Of a stretch of DNA of 64,000 bases, positions 50,793-61,629 are shown piece by piece. A program made the position numbers and the translations under genes. Numbering within the stretch: position 1 is the stretch's first letter; each line of letters starts with the position of its first letter. Origin of the DNA: Chiua virens (taxonomy: Eukaryota; Basidiomycota; Agaricomycetes; Boletales; Boletaceae); NCBI GenBank assembly GCA_019787685.1, contig JAHNUO010000017.1, positions 62,001 through 126,000 on the forward strand, written 5' to 3'. The notes below the pieces were generated by a model that was not told where the DNA came from, did no database searches, and saw only the letters and a program-made list of their open reading frames with translations.

Positions 50793-52989
50793 CTAAGTTC
50801 GCCCGCGGACGACGAGCCCGCCGTCCCAAACACCGACGGTCCAACCATCTCGCACGAGCGCGTTCCGAACCGCCGGTTTAAGCACACCAATCCCATTCGC
50901 TGAGTGCGTCCCACGGCCCGTAATGATCCTCAACGGAGTCGCTGTAAGAAAAAGAAAAGAAAGACGCAAAAGAAGACAGGACAGAGCGCGTTAAACCAAG
51001 TGGCGTAAAACGGACAAAGACGATCGTGACGAGACGTACCGGCAGTACACCCTTCGTCATCGAGGATGTCCTTGACGATGACGACGGCTTCGGAGATAGA
51101 GGTACCGTGGAGATCGACTGGTGCGGCGGTCTGCAGATGCCGAACTGTGTCGTCGTCGCGGGAGGCGCGCATGACAGTGAGTATGCGATGCGTATGACGG
51201 ATCCGGGCGCGTACGTACCGTTTCGACTCGACCATGAGCCGTACTTCGTTGAGCGCCTCGCGTCGTGCCAATTCTTGAAACTCGCGCGCCTGTCCATACC
51301 AGGTGTCAGTAAACGCCCACAGACGAACATAACCGACAGCGCACTCGTTCTGCAAAATACAGCGCGACTTCCCCAGCCGCGCGTCTTGGCGTTTCCCCTG
51401 CTCCACGCTTTGGAGGCCTCTCTCAGCAGTTCGTCGCGTTTCCGGAGACTCGCCGCCATGCGCTGCCTCAAATCGGGTCGGGACAGCTCGCCGACGTCGC
51501 CCTTGCCGCCCTTCCTCAGCCCGTTTCCCTTGCCCACGGCAGAGCGTCGGCTCTGGTTGGTGCTGTCGTAGGCAGGGATGTGAAGTGCGAGTGGATGCGG
51601 GCCTTTGGGTGGTTTTTCGGGTACCGTTTGCCACTGGAATGGATGCGGCTTGGTCGTTGTGGGAGATATGCTCGTGGAGGAAGCGGAAGACATGCTCTTC
51701 CGCTTGGAGGTTGGCGGGGGCAGGACCGGGGGCGGACCACTCGGAAGTTGGCGGACCGCCCTGCTGGTGCTAGAGCTTCGATCGCGGCGAGCAGGTAGCG
51801 GGGGAGAGGACGGTGCGGAGGGGGAGGACCAAGCAGAGGAGCTGCTGGGTGATAAAGGGGACTGGGAATGGTAAACACCCATTGCAAGTGTCCCCGACTC
51901 GAGATCGAGGTCAAGCTCGAGGAGAAGCCATACGACGTCGATGGCGTCGTCTCCGCAACCATGTGTGGCGCGAAGGGCAAGCTGGGCGTCAGAGTAAAGG
52001 GTGGAGCGCTGTTCGGTATCGAGGGAAGCGTATGCGGGGGAATCGCGGAGGACGTCGAGCATGGTGAAAAGAGTAGTGGTCGCTTCAGATGACGAATCGC
52101 TTTGGGTGCCTGCGACGGACGAGAGCGCGGTGCGGAGGGCCTTTGAGGGTGACGAATAGGCCGGCGAGTGAAAATGAGACTGGAAGAAGGACGGGGTATG
52201 AGGTGGGAGGAGTGTGGCAAGGTGTTCTGAGAGGGAAGCTAGCTGCGTCCACGGGTCAGGTGCCAAGGTTCTAGAAGGCGTGGAGGGCTGTTGATGTTGT
52301 TGTTGACGAATGTCGACGAGGGTGATTGTCTTCCTGCGGGTGTTCTTCTTCTTTGATGCCTTTCCGTTGAGTGTGGGTTTCTTCTTCGCTTCGACACATT
52401 TCCATGGGAGATCGTCATCGGGGGACCGAAGATCATCGTCGAGGGCGTCCAAGCCTCGTTCTTCGAGTTCATGGATGAATTCACTGGTGAGTATAGTTTC
52501 CACGACGGATTCCATGTCTACATCGCCCTCATTACCTGCGCCCGCTTTGCTGAGTGCACGTTGGAGTTGGGACAGCGGTACGTGAGGCAACGCAGCCTGC
52601 AAGAAACCTATGGGAGAGCTAAATGACTGGTATGAGATGGCAGACGAGTCGGAAGTAGCGGAGGTTTCGGTTGTTTCGCCATATAGATCGGGGCTACTGT
52701 TGGAATCGTCTGTGGTGCGGCAGAGTGAAGAGAGGTTGGATGAGTCGAGTTCGTCTGCAAGTTCATGCTCGTATTGAGCTGTGGCTTGGTTTGCAAGCTC
52801 TTTGAGTGTCCTACGGAGTGCGTCGACCTGACCTGGTGGTGGAGAGGAGTCCAAGTCTGCGATAAGCGCCGCGAGAAGGGAAGTGTCCAGGGGTGGACAA
52901 AATTCCGCCTAAGAAAGAGTGAAAATGGATCACTAAATAATAAACTAGCACTGAATTTTTACCTGTAAAGTATCGTACAACGAGCTCAT
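50793..52989 (-). CDS. CUE / DUF1771 / Smr-domain protein
   Basis: Exons 52989-52963, 52908-51345, 51289-51215, 51130-51040 and 50941-50793. N-terminus MSSLYDTLQ-AEFCPPLDTS; a CUE-like helix pair (SPIGFLQAALPHVPLSQLQR); a Ser/Pro-rich linker; a DUF1771 block (RKRDELLREASKAWSRGNAK, AREFQELARREALNEVRL); then the Smr domain with VDLHGTSISEAVVIVKDIL, the nuclease-like TGRGTHSANGIGVLKPAVRN and DGGLVVRGRT at the end. Smr domains bind or cleave RNA, and CUE-Smr fusions act in translation quality control in yeast and animals. The sum is 1,906 nt, one over a multiple of three. The extra base is a T at KTRG-[T]-GEVALYFAER (about 51,375). An alternative donor in GCT|GTATTT would keep frame but lose that conserved block. 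The CTAC|GTAC tandem donor choice at 51214 was set by frame. Confidence 0.9.
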
Positions 52990-53162
52990 TGCGACTATCG
53001 TACTGTTAGGGGACGAGGAGAAGGACCTTTTCTCGTACACACAGGAAGGACCACGTGACTGTCAAGAAGTAGCTTTGTCTTTTGTGTTACGCCAAGTCGT
53101 TGCTCTTCTGTTACTCAATCTCATAAGCCTTGTTCCCTCAAATAAGTACTCGGCTCACTAAC

Positions 53163-53721
53163 ATGTTCTTCTACATCTCCCTCCTCGCCGCCCTCGCATT
53201 ACTGGTAATGCGTAAGTATCATCCTCACCATTCCGCAGCACCCCTCACTCACTTCGCTTCTCCTATTCCCAACAGTGGGATACCGCTACCGTGCCGTCGT
53301 CCTTCCCCATGTACCTATGAAGCTCAGGTCCCTTCTGGGTCTCCACGAGTACACCCCCTTGTCCACATTCTCCAGTCAAGCTGAAGCTGGTTTGACATCG
53401 GTCATGTTCGACATCGAGGGAAACATCAATGACGGCGACTCGCGAGCTGGTCTCGACGAGCGGGGTACTCAAGAGGTGATGGAGATCATGCGACGAGAAC
53501 ATGTCAAGTATGTCCTTCGTTACACAGCGTGTCTACAACGTGGCTAACACAATCGCCGTTGTTTAGCTTTGACCAGGCAAGGTTGATTCGCCACAACCAA
53601 ATCCTTGCTCGCAATGGCATCGATCCCTCCGGTATGTCTCTCTTGTTCGCATTTCTGGTCCGTGTCTGACGAAATGATTCAAGGAATGCCACTAGACGCC
53701 AAGGCTGTGACACGGCTATGA
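53163..53721 (+). CDS. UPF0357 / DUF2015 family small membrane protein
   Basis: A small fungal protein of unknown role (yeast YCL012C family). Exons 53163-53211, 53276-53507, 53567-53631 and 53684-53721 sum to 384 nt (127 aa). N-terminal hydrophobic anchor MFFYISLLAALALLVM, then GYRYRAVVLP, a conserved core TSVMFDIEGNINDGDSRAGL, and the family-typical end NFDQARLIRHNQILARNGID, PSGMPLDAKAVTRL. Length matches the family, and the frame is intact. The start is the only Met that provides the anchor. A 173-bp divergent promoter is shared with the Smr gene (52990-53162). Confidence 0.93.
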
Positions 53722-55445
53722 ATGTACAGCTCTCCTCTCTATTGTGGGCTTTGATGAATAATTATCGCGTTCTGACTGTTGACCTCATTTTCGACTCCTT
53801 GCATGCTACTCATTCACACTCCTTTCGCTTTCTCGTCTCTGATTTTATTTGATGAGACTCGTTATTTTCTGGTACAGCTTCCAGATCTCTTTATCTACCC
53901 TGCGCTAGCCGAATAACATATATTGAGATCCTAATGTGGTCGTCCAGGGGCTATTACCTTTTTATATAGACACAAATAGGTGACAACAATATTTGATAGG
54001 CACGCTCAATAAGCCTATCCATAGGGATGGCACAGGTTGATCATCTTAGTTTGATCTACCAGACGTTCCCGCCGCACCTATTTCTATTTATGTAACTTTC
54101 AAGAACGAACGGTCGTCTGAGAGCGAGTTGATTCTTCAATGTCGATTTCACGGAAGACATCACACTGCTCAGACTTTGTTCCCCGTCTTGCTATTCCTCA
54201 CATCTTATCATCGCTTTCTTTAGTCTGCAAGAGAGCCGCGTACCATCATCTGGTTCCAGTTCAGTAAGACACCTATGATCGGCGATTCAGATCTCGCACT
54301 CACATTTATGGCCGTAGGTCCGCCACGCTTTCTTGTTTTTTTTTTTTTCTTCTGCCACGCTATCCTACACAGAGACTGCCCATCAGCTTGGCCTGGGAAG
54401 GATGATGTGGTAGGTCCTACCTGTGCTCATTTCCGCTGCCGCCGAAGATTGGCCAACCATGGTAAGTCAATGGCATCGCTCGCGTTCCACTGTCTCGGGT
54501 CCAATTGGAGACGAATCCCTTTCTCACGTGTTGATGGAACGTATTCCGAGCGTCAAGTCTGTTCCGGGAAATGTACAGGGAGCAGAATGCCCAACCGCTT
54601 TGACGACCGTTGGCGTGTTCATCGATGGTCTCCGCAGTCCCTTTGACGTTTCCACGCGTCCATAAACTTAGATATGCAGGAGTACTTACTGTTTGCGAGG
54701 AAATGATCGGCATATCATGCCTCGGAACTGATTGGAAGTGGAGCCTGCTCGTCTTATCTCCGATGAGGTAGCTTCGCTGCACTGGCTTCTTTGTCTTTTG
54801 AGTGCCTGGTGACGGATTCAGCGAACCAGATTCGGAAGGCAAGAAAATGTCGACGGTAGCACAGATCAGCATCAGGCCATCATCACGTTGTTTCTCTAGG
54901 ATGTCTCGTGACCCAGCATTCGGTGCCACGATGCCCTCAGCTTCATTCAAGCGCCAGGAACAAGGAGGTATGTGAGGTAATCTCCACTGTTAGAACGCCC
55001 CCTGGAGCTAACTTGAGTTAGATCTCGCCCTGTAATTCTCTCCCAAAGACGATCACACCGCCATTCGCTGTTACATGAGTCATCGCTTGAGCACATAACC
55101 TGCGTCACCTCACAGGTTCGGTCTATATTCCCTAACTAGTCGAGTCCGACCTTATTCTCTCTAGGAGCGATGCATGTCAATAGGAGTGCTTCATGTTCAT
55201 ACGATCATGAATCGTGTGTTGGGAGGCTATAACCATTAGGCTATCCTCGTGAGTATCCATGGCTTGATGGGCTGACTCCTTGTCGCGATGACTCGACTGG
55301 GAACAATGGTCGATTTCTATTCGTCGTGAATGGCTCAATTGTGGCCTCATACCGACCATCATCATCTTTGATATGATCTATCCTATGCAACCAGCCTGAA
55401 GAGGTGCGCATGCGCGATGCGCACCGGCATGGACTTGCGTACCAG
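53722..55445. other. Intergenic 1.7 kb with one unexplained open frame
   Basis: Mostly featureless. A - strand frame of 177 codons (54417-54950) has no recognised motif, no codon-like homogeneity I can judge, and an internal GTAAGTA-like donor. I do not call it a gene but mention it in findings. Confidence 0.35.
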
Positions 55446-55453
55446 ATATAAAG
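55446..55453 (+). promoter_or_regulatory. TATA box
   Basis: ATATAAAG about 60 nt before a leader with a clean small intron (55508-55555); fits a core promoter for the small gene at 55608. Confidence 0.5.
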
Positions 55454-55607
55454 AGGGACTGTATCGACGAGAAGAGACAGTTAAACAATCGTTTCCACAA
55501 CCTCCTGGTGAGCGATATCTTGATTTTACATCCACTTACCTTGGTTGACGTGCAGAAACAAGCAGCAACTACCTAGAAATCCAAGTCACAGTTTAACAGT
55601 ATAGACG

Positions 55608-55861
55608 ATGCCGTTCGGAAACGGTGAGTTTCTGCAGACACGAGCTTCAGCCTGGTGTCTAGACGATGACTGATCGATCGTCACATAGATCCACGAGACC
55701 GCTCCCCGAAAGGCTGCGATTAAGCAGCGCTATTGGGGTAAACCAGAACCGAACGCCGTCAAGGGTGATAGCAAGGGGAATCCAGGCACTCGGGGTTGTG
55801 GCGGACAGCTCGAACAACGGCGGAAATTCTTCTGGGTCCACTCGACCGCAGTGAGGAGTTG
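55608..55861 (+). CDS. Possible small gene, frame uncertain
   Basis: Downstream of the TATA box and a 5'-leader intron (GTGAGC to GCAG), the first ATG reads MPFGN, then an intron 55624-55688 (GTGAGT to ATAG), then DPRDRSPKGCD and a stop. In a neighbouring frame the same exon continues APRKAAIKQRYWGKPEPNAV, KGDSKGNPGTRG, which looks more like protein. One missing or extra base would join them. The layout (TATA, leader intron, short Gly/Lys-rich product) suits a strongly expressed small stress or development gene, but I cannot name it. Confidence 0.35.
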
Positions 55862-56489
55862 ATACGACGTGGGACTTGTAAGCTGTGCTACAACTTCCCA
55901 CTGGGGGTGTTATCTTGCACCTATATGGCATTCATGGATGAGACTTTGGTTGGATATTATTGTAGAGTTTGACTGTAGGGAAATTTATTTATTTATTGCC
56001 CGGGCTACATAAGCTTGTGTGAGGTCACATCCATAGTTGAAGAGGAATAGGGTTGTTACGAGTCCTGAACCGAAAAGTTCAAGCCCGTCAATATTAATCT
56101 CGACCATCGGTTGTGATGTACTATACTTCATCCACTGGTTGGACACTCCGATAGTTTCCGTAACTGATGCGCGCGCGTACTACATGGTGCGGTTCTGTCG
56201 GGCTCGTTCGCACTCGCGTTTATTTTAAATTTTGAAGATGGAAGGCAAAAGTTGGGATCACCGTGTGTATTTTCAGTGTATCTCCGTCTGAGAGCGGACT
56301 TGGCAGGATGGACATGATGCTAGTTTTCAAGTACACCGGGAATTGGAACGGCAACGAAACGCATCATGTGCCAGGCAAGTGTGTGAACGCTGGCCATATA
56401 TAATGGTTCCAGAAGACCCGCCGGCGCAAGCCACCTGCCAGTGCTCCGGCGCTGAAAGAGGAGTGAATCCCGAGTCCTCGTGCGTTCCT
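55862..56489. other. Intergenic
   Basis: Nothing recognised. TTTATTTATTTATT at about 55,984-55,997 could be a 3'-end or AT-rich spacer. Confidence 0.35.
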
Positions 56490-56940
56490 TTGCAGTATCT
56501 CCCCAGGTCGCCTCATTGATTGCGTCGTCCTTTAGGCACGATGAATCATATCCGAATAGTACTGTTTCGTCGTTCGACCCTAGTCACATCATCAACATGC
56601 AGCACTTTGGCCGCGTCGAGGGACTGCCTCTGGCACGATCGCATTTGGTGGACAAACTGACGAGTCCAAGCTGTTTACTGTACCAACGGTTCTCAAAGGG
56701 GTGAAGCCTGAGGGTGATGACGCGTTGATGGCCCAGCGAGTGGGTCAATGCGTTCCAGTAAGCGATTGAGAATTAATTCTATGGACAGAGAGTTATTTGA
56801 TCCCATCCTTCCTGTAGTACCCGTCAGGGACGTTGACGAAGCCATCGAATTCGTCAATGAGCGGTGCGTCGTTTCGTTTCATGTTGGCATTCCCATATTC
56901 ATCCGCGCAGGGACCACCCACTGATCAGGCTTAGACTCAA
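56490..56940 (+). pseudogene. Aldehyde dehydrogenase (ALDH3/Hfd1-like) fragment
   Basis: Part of the C-terminal half of a fatty-aldehyde dehydrogenase, with frame changes. YPNSTVSSFDPSHIINMQHF and GRVEG come first. Next, in another frame, are IAFGGQTDESKLFTVPTVLK and [15 protein letters not shown]. After a further shift come [20 protein letters not shown] and NER, then after a possible intron RDHPL, where resemblance ends. The upstream catalytic Cys region and the C-terminal end (GNDT- and PFGG-type blocks) were not found nearby, so this is a truncated relic and not merely a miscalled gene. Confidence 0.7.
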
Positions 56941-58152
56941 TTGTAATGAGGTTGTTTTGATTTCTTTTACACTGCGATCATTTCAGCGCCTGGGTGACTC
57001 CGAAGTTTGAACTTTTGAACCCGCATCATGATGTACATAGAACCACTACACGATTCGCACCCACTGCTGAGCCGGGCGCACCCCACCCCCTGCAGGAAGC
57101 CACGAGTCTTCGTGGATAAACTGAAAATTGTAAGTTGTTTTGCGCCGGTACACGGATTCCGGAATAATTTAAACTTGGGAGTAGTCACTGGCACCATGCC
57201 GAAGGCGACCGTCAACAACATCCCAGGAACCGCCCCGCCCCTCCGTTTCCTCCATGCTTCCGAGCTAGTCATCCATCCGATCTTCCTGTACCCCCAGCTT
57301 AAGCCCAGGCAGTCGTCTCGGTACACGTCTCTGGAGGCGTCGGGCGCGGCAACAACCACAACATTGTCAGCGGCAAACTGTGCGTCCACCACTTTACTCT
57401 TATCATTCACGTGGTCACCTTGGTCACCACCGTATCGCAGAGGGCTAGCCGGGACAGCGTGAAAGGTCACCCTTCGAGGGGCTGGATCTGATCTCGACCA
57501 CGTCCTTAAAGTGAACGTTTATTTGTCAAGGATTACTCGCGACATTGGCATCTTCAACGGTCCGAGGTACGGTCGTATATCATCTTGAGCAACAACTGGC
57601 ATATCGGTTACTATCTGCGTCCCAGCACTTCGACGACTAGGGGGCAACCCTGACGCTGAGAGGCTGCTTGCTGGGCTCCTACCAAAACTCTAGCTCGGGG
57701 TTTGATAGGTCCACAAACGCGACTGGCAAAGCAAGTACGTTTCACATTCCACTTTCTATTGTTCGTCTCTACACAGCAATTCACCACACTTAGGATGATC
57801 ATGGGAAAGTGAGTACTTTTTGACATGTCTCACATCTGGATGTCCACCCAACGATGCAATTACGTGGACGCCGACCTGCCAGAATCTGTAACTGTAGAAT
57901 CAGCTCCTTATCGTGCTGTGAGTGGCACTATTGCAAACGAAAATGTATATTTATCAGTTCATGATACAGGTGAGAACGCTTGAACCCAAGGTCTACTTGC
58001 TTGGAGACTTTCATAGACCACAAGAATAACTTCATGGATGCGAGGGTATCCCAGGCTGTTTCATGGACAACCTGCGCCGAGGATCGGGCACAATCAGTCC
58101 GCTCATAGCTTTGTCGATCTCTCTCTTGAACGACTTCTACGAGCACGGGCTA
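56941..58152. other. Intergenic with one member of a short duplicated segment
   Basis: Apart from the duplicated segment at 57195-57470, I see no gene. Confidence 0.4.
57195..57470. repeat. Short diverged duplication, member 1 (partner at 59502-59770)
   Basis: Shares collinear blocks with 59502-59770: ATGCCGAAG (57195 / 59502), CAGGCAGTC-TCTCG (57306 / 59603), a TCTCTGGA-GC block (57328 / 59634) and CGCAGAGG near the end. Strongly diverged; function unknown. Confidence 0.5.
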
Positions 58153-59039
58153 TCAGCACTGATCTACCAAATGTGGCTGGCGACATACATCATCCTTGTA
58201 GAATGAGAGCAGGGGGCGCACAGCTCGGTACGCCCAGCCAAACTCATCCATCATCTTTTCTTGTTCTTTCTCTGAGCTTATTAGAAACCGTGCCACGCGA
58301 AGCTGAACATCGCGATCCGTGATGTTGTGGTACTGTTGCACGGTCTGCGGGAAGCATGCATCGCGTTTCCGGCGTTCTGCACTGTCCAGCGATTCGAGGC
58401 TACGGCGTATCCCGACGAGGCTGTTGAACGTCTTGAGGTAGGCGTATCGGAGCACGGAGAGTGCATCTTCTGCGTCGCGCTTGAACCGGTCCATCTCCAA
58501 TACCTGTTTATCGAGGTCCTAGTCATTCAAGTTGGATCGTCAACGAAAACGAATGACGGGAAATGAGTGGCAAGGTACCTGCAGTGCCTTTCGAAAATCG
58601 ACTTGGTCAGGGTATGATTCGTCAATGTCCATGTATGTCACGTCATGGCAAATGCGGTGATCGACTAGCTCCTGGTGATATTCCGAGAGTTGGAACTTGA
58701 ACAGGTTCTCGAGGTCCTTTCGGTGTTGTCTCTTGAGCTTTTTTATTTTCTTGGTGACGCTGTCGACAGTCTCAGCTGGAGGTGACTTGGACTCGCCGAG
58801 TTTGCGTAATGTCTCTCGTCTGGGTAGAATTAGAAGGTGACGAGGAGCGGAAAATATGGGGCGTACGATGGGACATGGGTGCCTGTGTTGGCAAGGACGT
58901 ACTGCGCGAGGCGGACGTTTCTGACGGTGATGTCATCTGGGTTATCCTGGTTGGAAGGAGGTTCAGCTTCCCGAAAGCCATTTTTACCTCGGTGAACTGC
59001 GGGTGAGGACGTGCCACTGCCATGGATGATGGTGGTCAT
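58153..59039 (-). CDS. Coiled-coil hypothetical protein
   Basis: Three exons: 59039-58867, 58819-58579 and 58518-58153, with 47- and 60-nt introns. The sum is 780 nt (259 aa), in frame. N-terminus MTTIIHGSGTSSPAV; then KKIKKLKRQHRKDLENLFKF, YHQELVDHRICHDVTYMDID, DKQVLEMDRFKRDAEDALSV, RRSLESLDSAERRKRD and ISSEKEQEKMMDEFG. Charged heptads suggest a long helical rod. No family recognised. The last 20 codons after RPLL could be intron read-through, since that position is followed by no conserved sequence. Confidence 0.65.
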
Positions 59040-60023
59040 TATTCAAAGTGTCGGAGTACAATAATGTCGCCTTTGAAACTCGACATGATCGCCAAACACG
59101 CCAGTCTCTTTCCATCAGCGTCGATCGGTCGGGCTCAAGGCGCCAGGATCATCCGCACGCCGTTTTGCGAGACACTGGCACGTGCAGTCCACCCACTCCT
59201 CAACCTAGGTCCATCCGCGCCACCCAGATCCCAAGATACCCTGATAATCGACAACGTCAAGCTGCAGGAATCAGTGGTTGGCGACTCGTAGGACTTTGGG
59301 AAATGCAGCACCTCAGATTTCTTGGAAGGTGACACTCTCGGATTTCATACGAGACGGTTTACGAGGCCGGGCTCGATAACACTCAGCCAGACTCACGTAC
59401 GACTCATCTGTATGAGTCGGCAATGAATCTGGACACAACCCAATTGCTAGAAAGATGTTTTCGAATGGACTGGTCGCTCAATTTTCTTTCCACTTGCCAT
59501 CATGCCGAAGATGACAGTTAGCAGTATCCTAGGCGCTGTACCACCTCTGTCCGCTTTCCGTCTATCGCGCTCGTCCAGATAATTGGCCCTGTACCGACTG
59601 CCCAGGCAGTCATCTCGAACAACAGAGTATACTTCTCTGGAAGCATCAAAGGTGACAATGACCAGGCGGAATCCACCTACGAGTCTATTCCCTGATCGTC
59701 GATGCCGTCCGGGTTACCATCGTGATCTCGCAGAGGCTTCCCTGGTTAACATGAAAATCTTCGAAGGGTTTTGACGCTTTCAATGAGACATGTCTCGATG
59801 GTCGTATGACGACCAGGGTGTTCATTCCTACTTGATTGATTAAGTTAGCTCCAAACTTTAGAATTTGATGAGAAGTCATTTATGTCTTCGGAAAAGGAAA
59901 TGTTTTCGCACGAGCGGTATGTTGGAAGTGGTCACGGACAGTTGGACGGCTCGTCAAAGTTGATCTATACCGTTGCGATATCTTTTATCTGTCTTTTCTA
60001 TTCACGAACCAGCTACGAAATCC
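59040..60023. other. Intergenic with one member of a short duplicated segment
   Basis: Holds the promoter of the - strand coiled-coil gene and the repeat at 59502-59770. No further gene seen. Confidence 0.4.
59502..59770. repeat. Short diverged duplication, member 2 (partner at 57195-57470)
   Basis: See member 1 for the matching blocks. Same orientation, 2.3 kb apart; the coiled-coil gene lies between the two members. Confidence 0.5.
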
Positions 60024-61629
60024 ATGCAGTTTCCGTTTACTTTCACCCTCAATGTGCCAGGTCTGCACAACCCATTTTTGGCCAAACCCGGCCCAGCTCT
60101 GGCCCAATCCCGGATAGAAGGCCCTTCTATATCTCGTCAAATTTCTTCCCTTCCACCCCCAAGATTTCCCCCCGCAAATTCTTTTCCCCCGCCACCTCCC
60201 CTCGCCCGCAAGAGAGGCTGGATTCCATCAGAACCAGAACCGAGTCAAGCCGCCACCTCCGCAGCATCCACTGCCGGCTATCTCGATACCCCTGCAAAAT
60301 ACAGGGATATGCCCCTTCGCGGGCCAGAAGAAGAGGTCGAGGAAATGATCGCAGGTAAGTCTTCTCCGTCTTCTCCGTCTTCTCCGTCTTGCACCACTTT
60401 GTCCCCTTCACATTCACCCGTGTATGTAATCCCACGTGAGTCCAACCGGTAACCGATTTTGAGGAAAAACAAATCACCTTTTCTTATTCCAATTTCACTC
60501 TCGTTCGTTCATGTTAGTTGACTCCAGCTTGCTCATTGTTGTTAATGTAGAACTACCTCCCGCAAAGCGGCGCCGCACCCTCGCCGGTTCGATCGTGTCC
60601 TACAGCGCTGAGCGCTGCTCTAATCGGCACCGCCGTCGGCCTCACTGTATATCGACTGTGCGTTTCCATCATTATTCGAACCTTGTCAAGGTTCTCAACA
60701 ACGCTTTAGCTGGCGAGATCGGGGTAAACAACCCGACTCGCTCCCTCCACCTCCCCCTTATCAACGCGGTGATTGGATTCCCGACGGTCCAGAACCTGTA
60801 AGCTCTTCTGTGCGTCATCCTGTTCGTGTCTCACGTTGTACAGCCCGCAGAGATCGACTCTGCGCCTCCGTCCAGGGTACGCAAGCCCCGTCCGGCCGCA
60901 CCATCCGTCCGGCGCTCCGCCGGGCGTCACCATCGCAAGTCTCGTTCAAAATTGCAGACCGTCACTCCTCCTCGCAGCGAATCACCCACAGTGTACCTCT
61001 CCTCGATCGGAACTTGACTACGTCCATGTGCACCACCGTGCGGATGACAGTCGCGCAAGATGTTGAGCCCGAGTCCAATCAAATGGATTGGATAGGCGAC
61101 CGACTCACGCGTCTCATTCAAGAAGGTCAAAAGGCTCTCGGTCGCGAAGTTGTGGTCATGAGCGAAGCCAAGGAGGACGAGGTTGACGATGGCTCTGATG
61201 CCTGGGAAGAGGAAGCAAACAATAGACCCGGCCAATCTGTATCTCGCCGTGGATCCGTTCGGTCACTCCGACGGGCACACAGACCGCGCGATATTCCCCT
61301 CCCACCTTCCTACTCTTGTTATCCCATGTCACCTCCCAGCAGTGCCGTCTCCGCGAAAACGCAACTTTGAGACAGACTCGGTCCATCTGTCACCTGGACG
61401 ATCGCATGGGGGACATGTGGTATCGGCTACACCGCGTCGCCACGCACGCGGAGTGTCGGTTGAATCAGATGTGTTTGCGCCAGTCGCGTCAAGTCTCAAG
61501 GAAGACGAGAGCGCATGGCAAAGTCCCGAGCTTCGTGAATCGATGGAGCGCGCTCGTGCAAGGTATTTGCAAAGACGGGTTTCAATGAGCCCGTCTTTCG
61601 TTTCCCGACGTGTGTTTCGCGCCGCATAG
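60024..61629 (+). CDS. Proline-rich single-pass membrane protein, several frame breaks
   Basis: Unrecognised family. Pieces in order: MQFPFTFTLNVPGLHNPF, a Pro/Ser-rich stretch (PPPRFPPANSFPPPPPLARK), YRDMPLRGPEEEVEEMIA, intron from 60354 (GTAAGT) to an AG at about 60,549, ELPPAKRRRTLAGSIVS, then a membrane span TALSAALIGTAVGLTVYRL in another frame. After a small intron come RDRGKQPDSLPPPPYQRGDW, PAEIDSAPPSRVRKPRPAAP and TVTPPRSESPTVYLSSIG, then the helix MDWIGDRLTRLIQEGQKALG, and the tail ESMERARARYLQRRVSMSPS, ending RVFRAA. Frame changes near 60,600, 60,835, 61,020 and 61,360 are not all explained by introns. The start at 60024 is the first Met with protein-like composition. Confidence 0.6.
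60361..60387. repeat. Intronic 9-nt tandem repeat
   Basis: CTTCTCCGT repeated three times directly after the GTAAGT donor at 60354, giving a pyrimidine-rich intron start. Confidence 0.8.
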
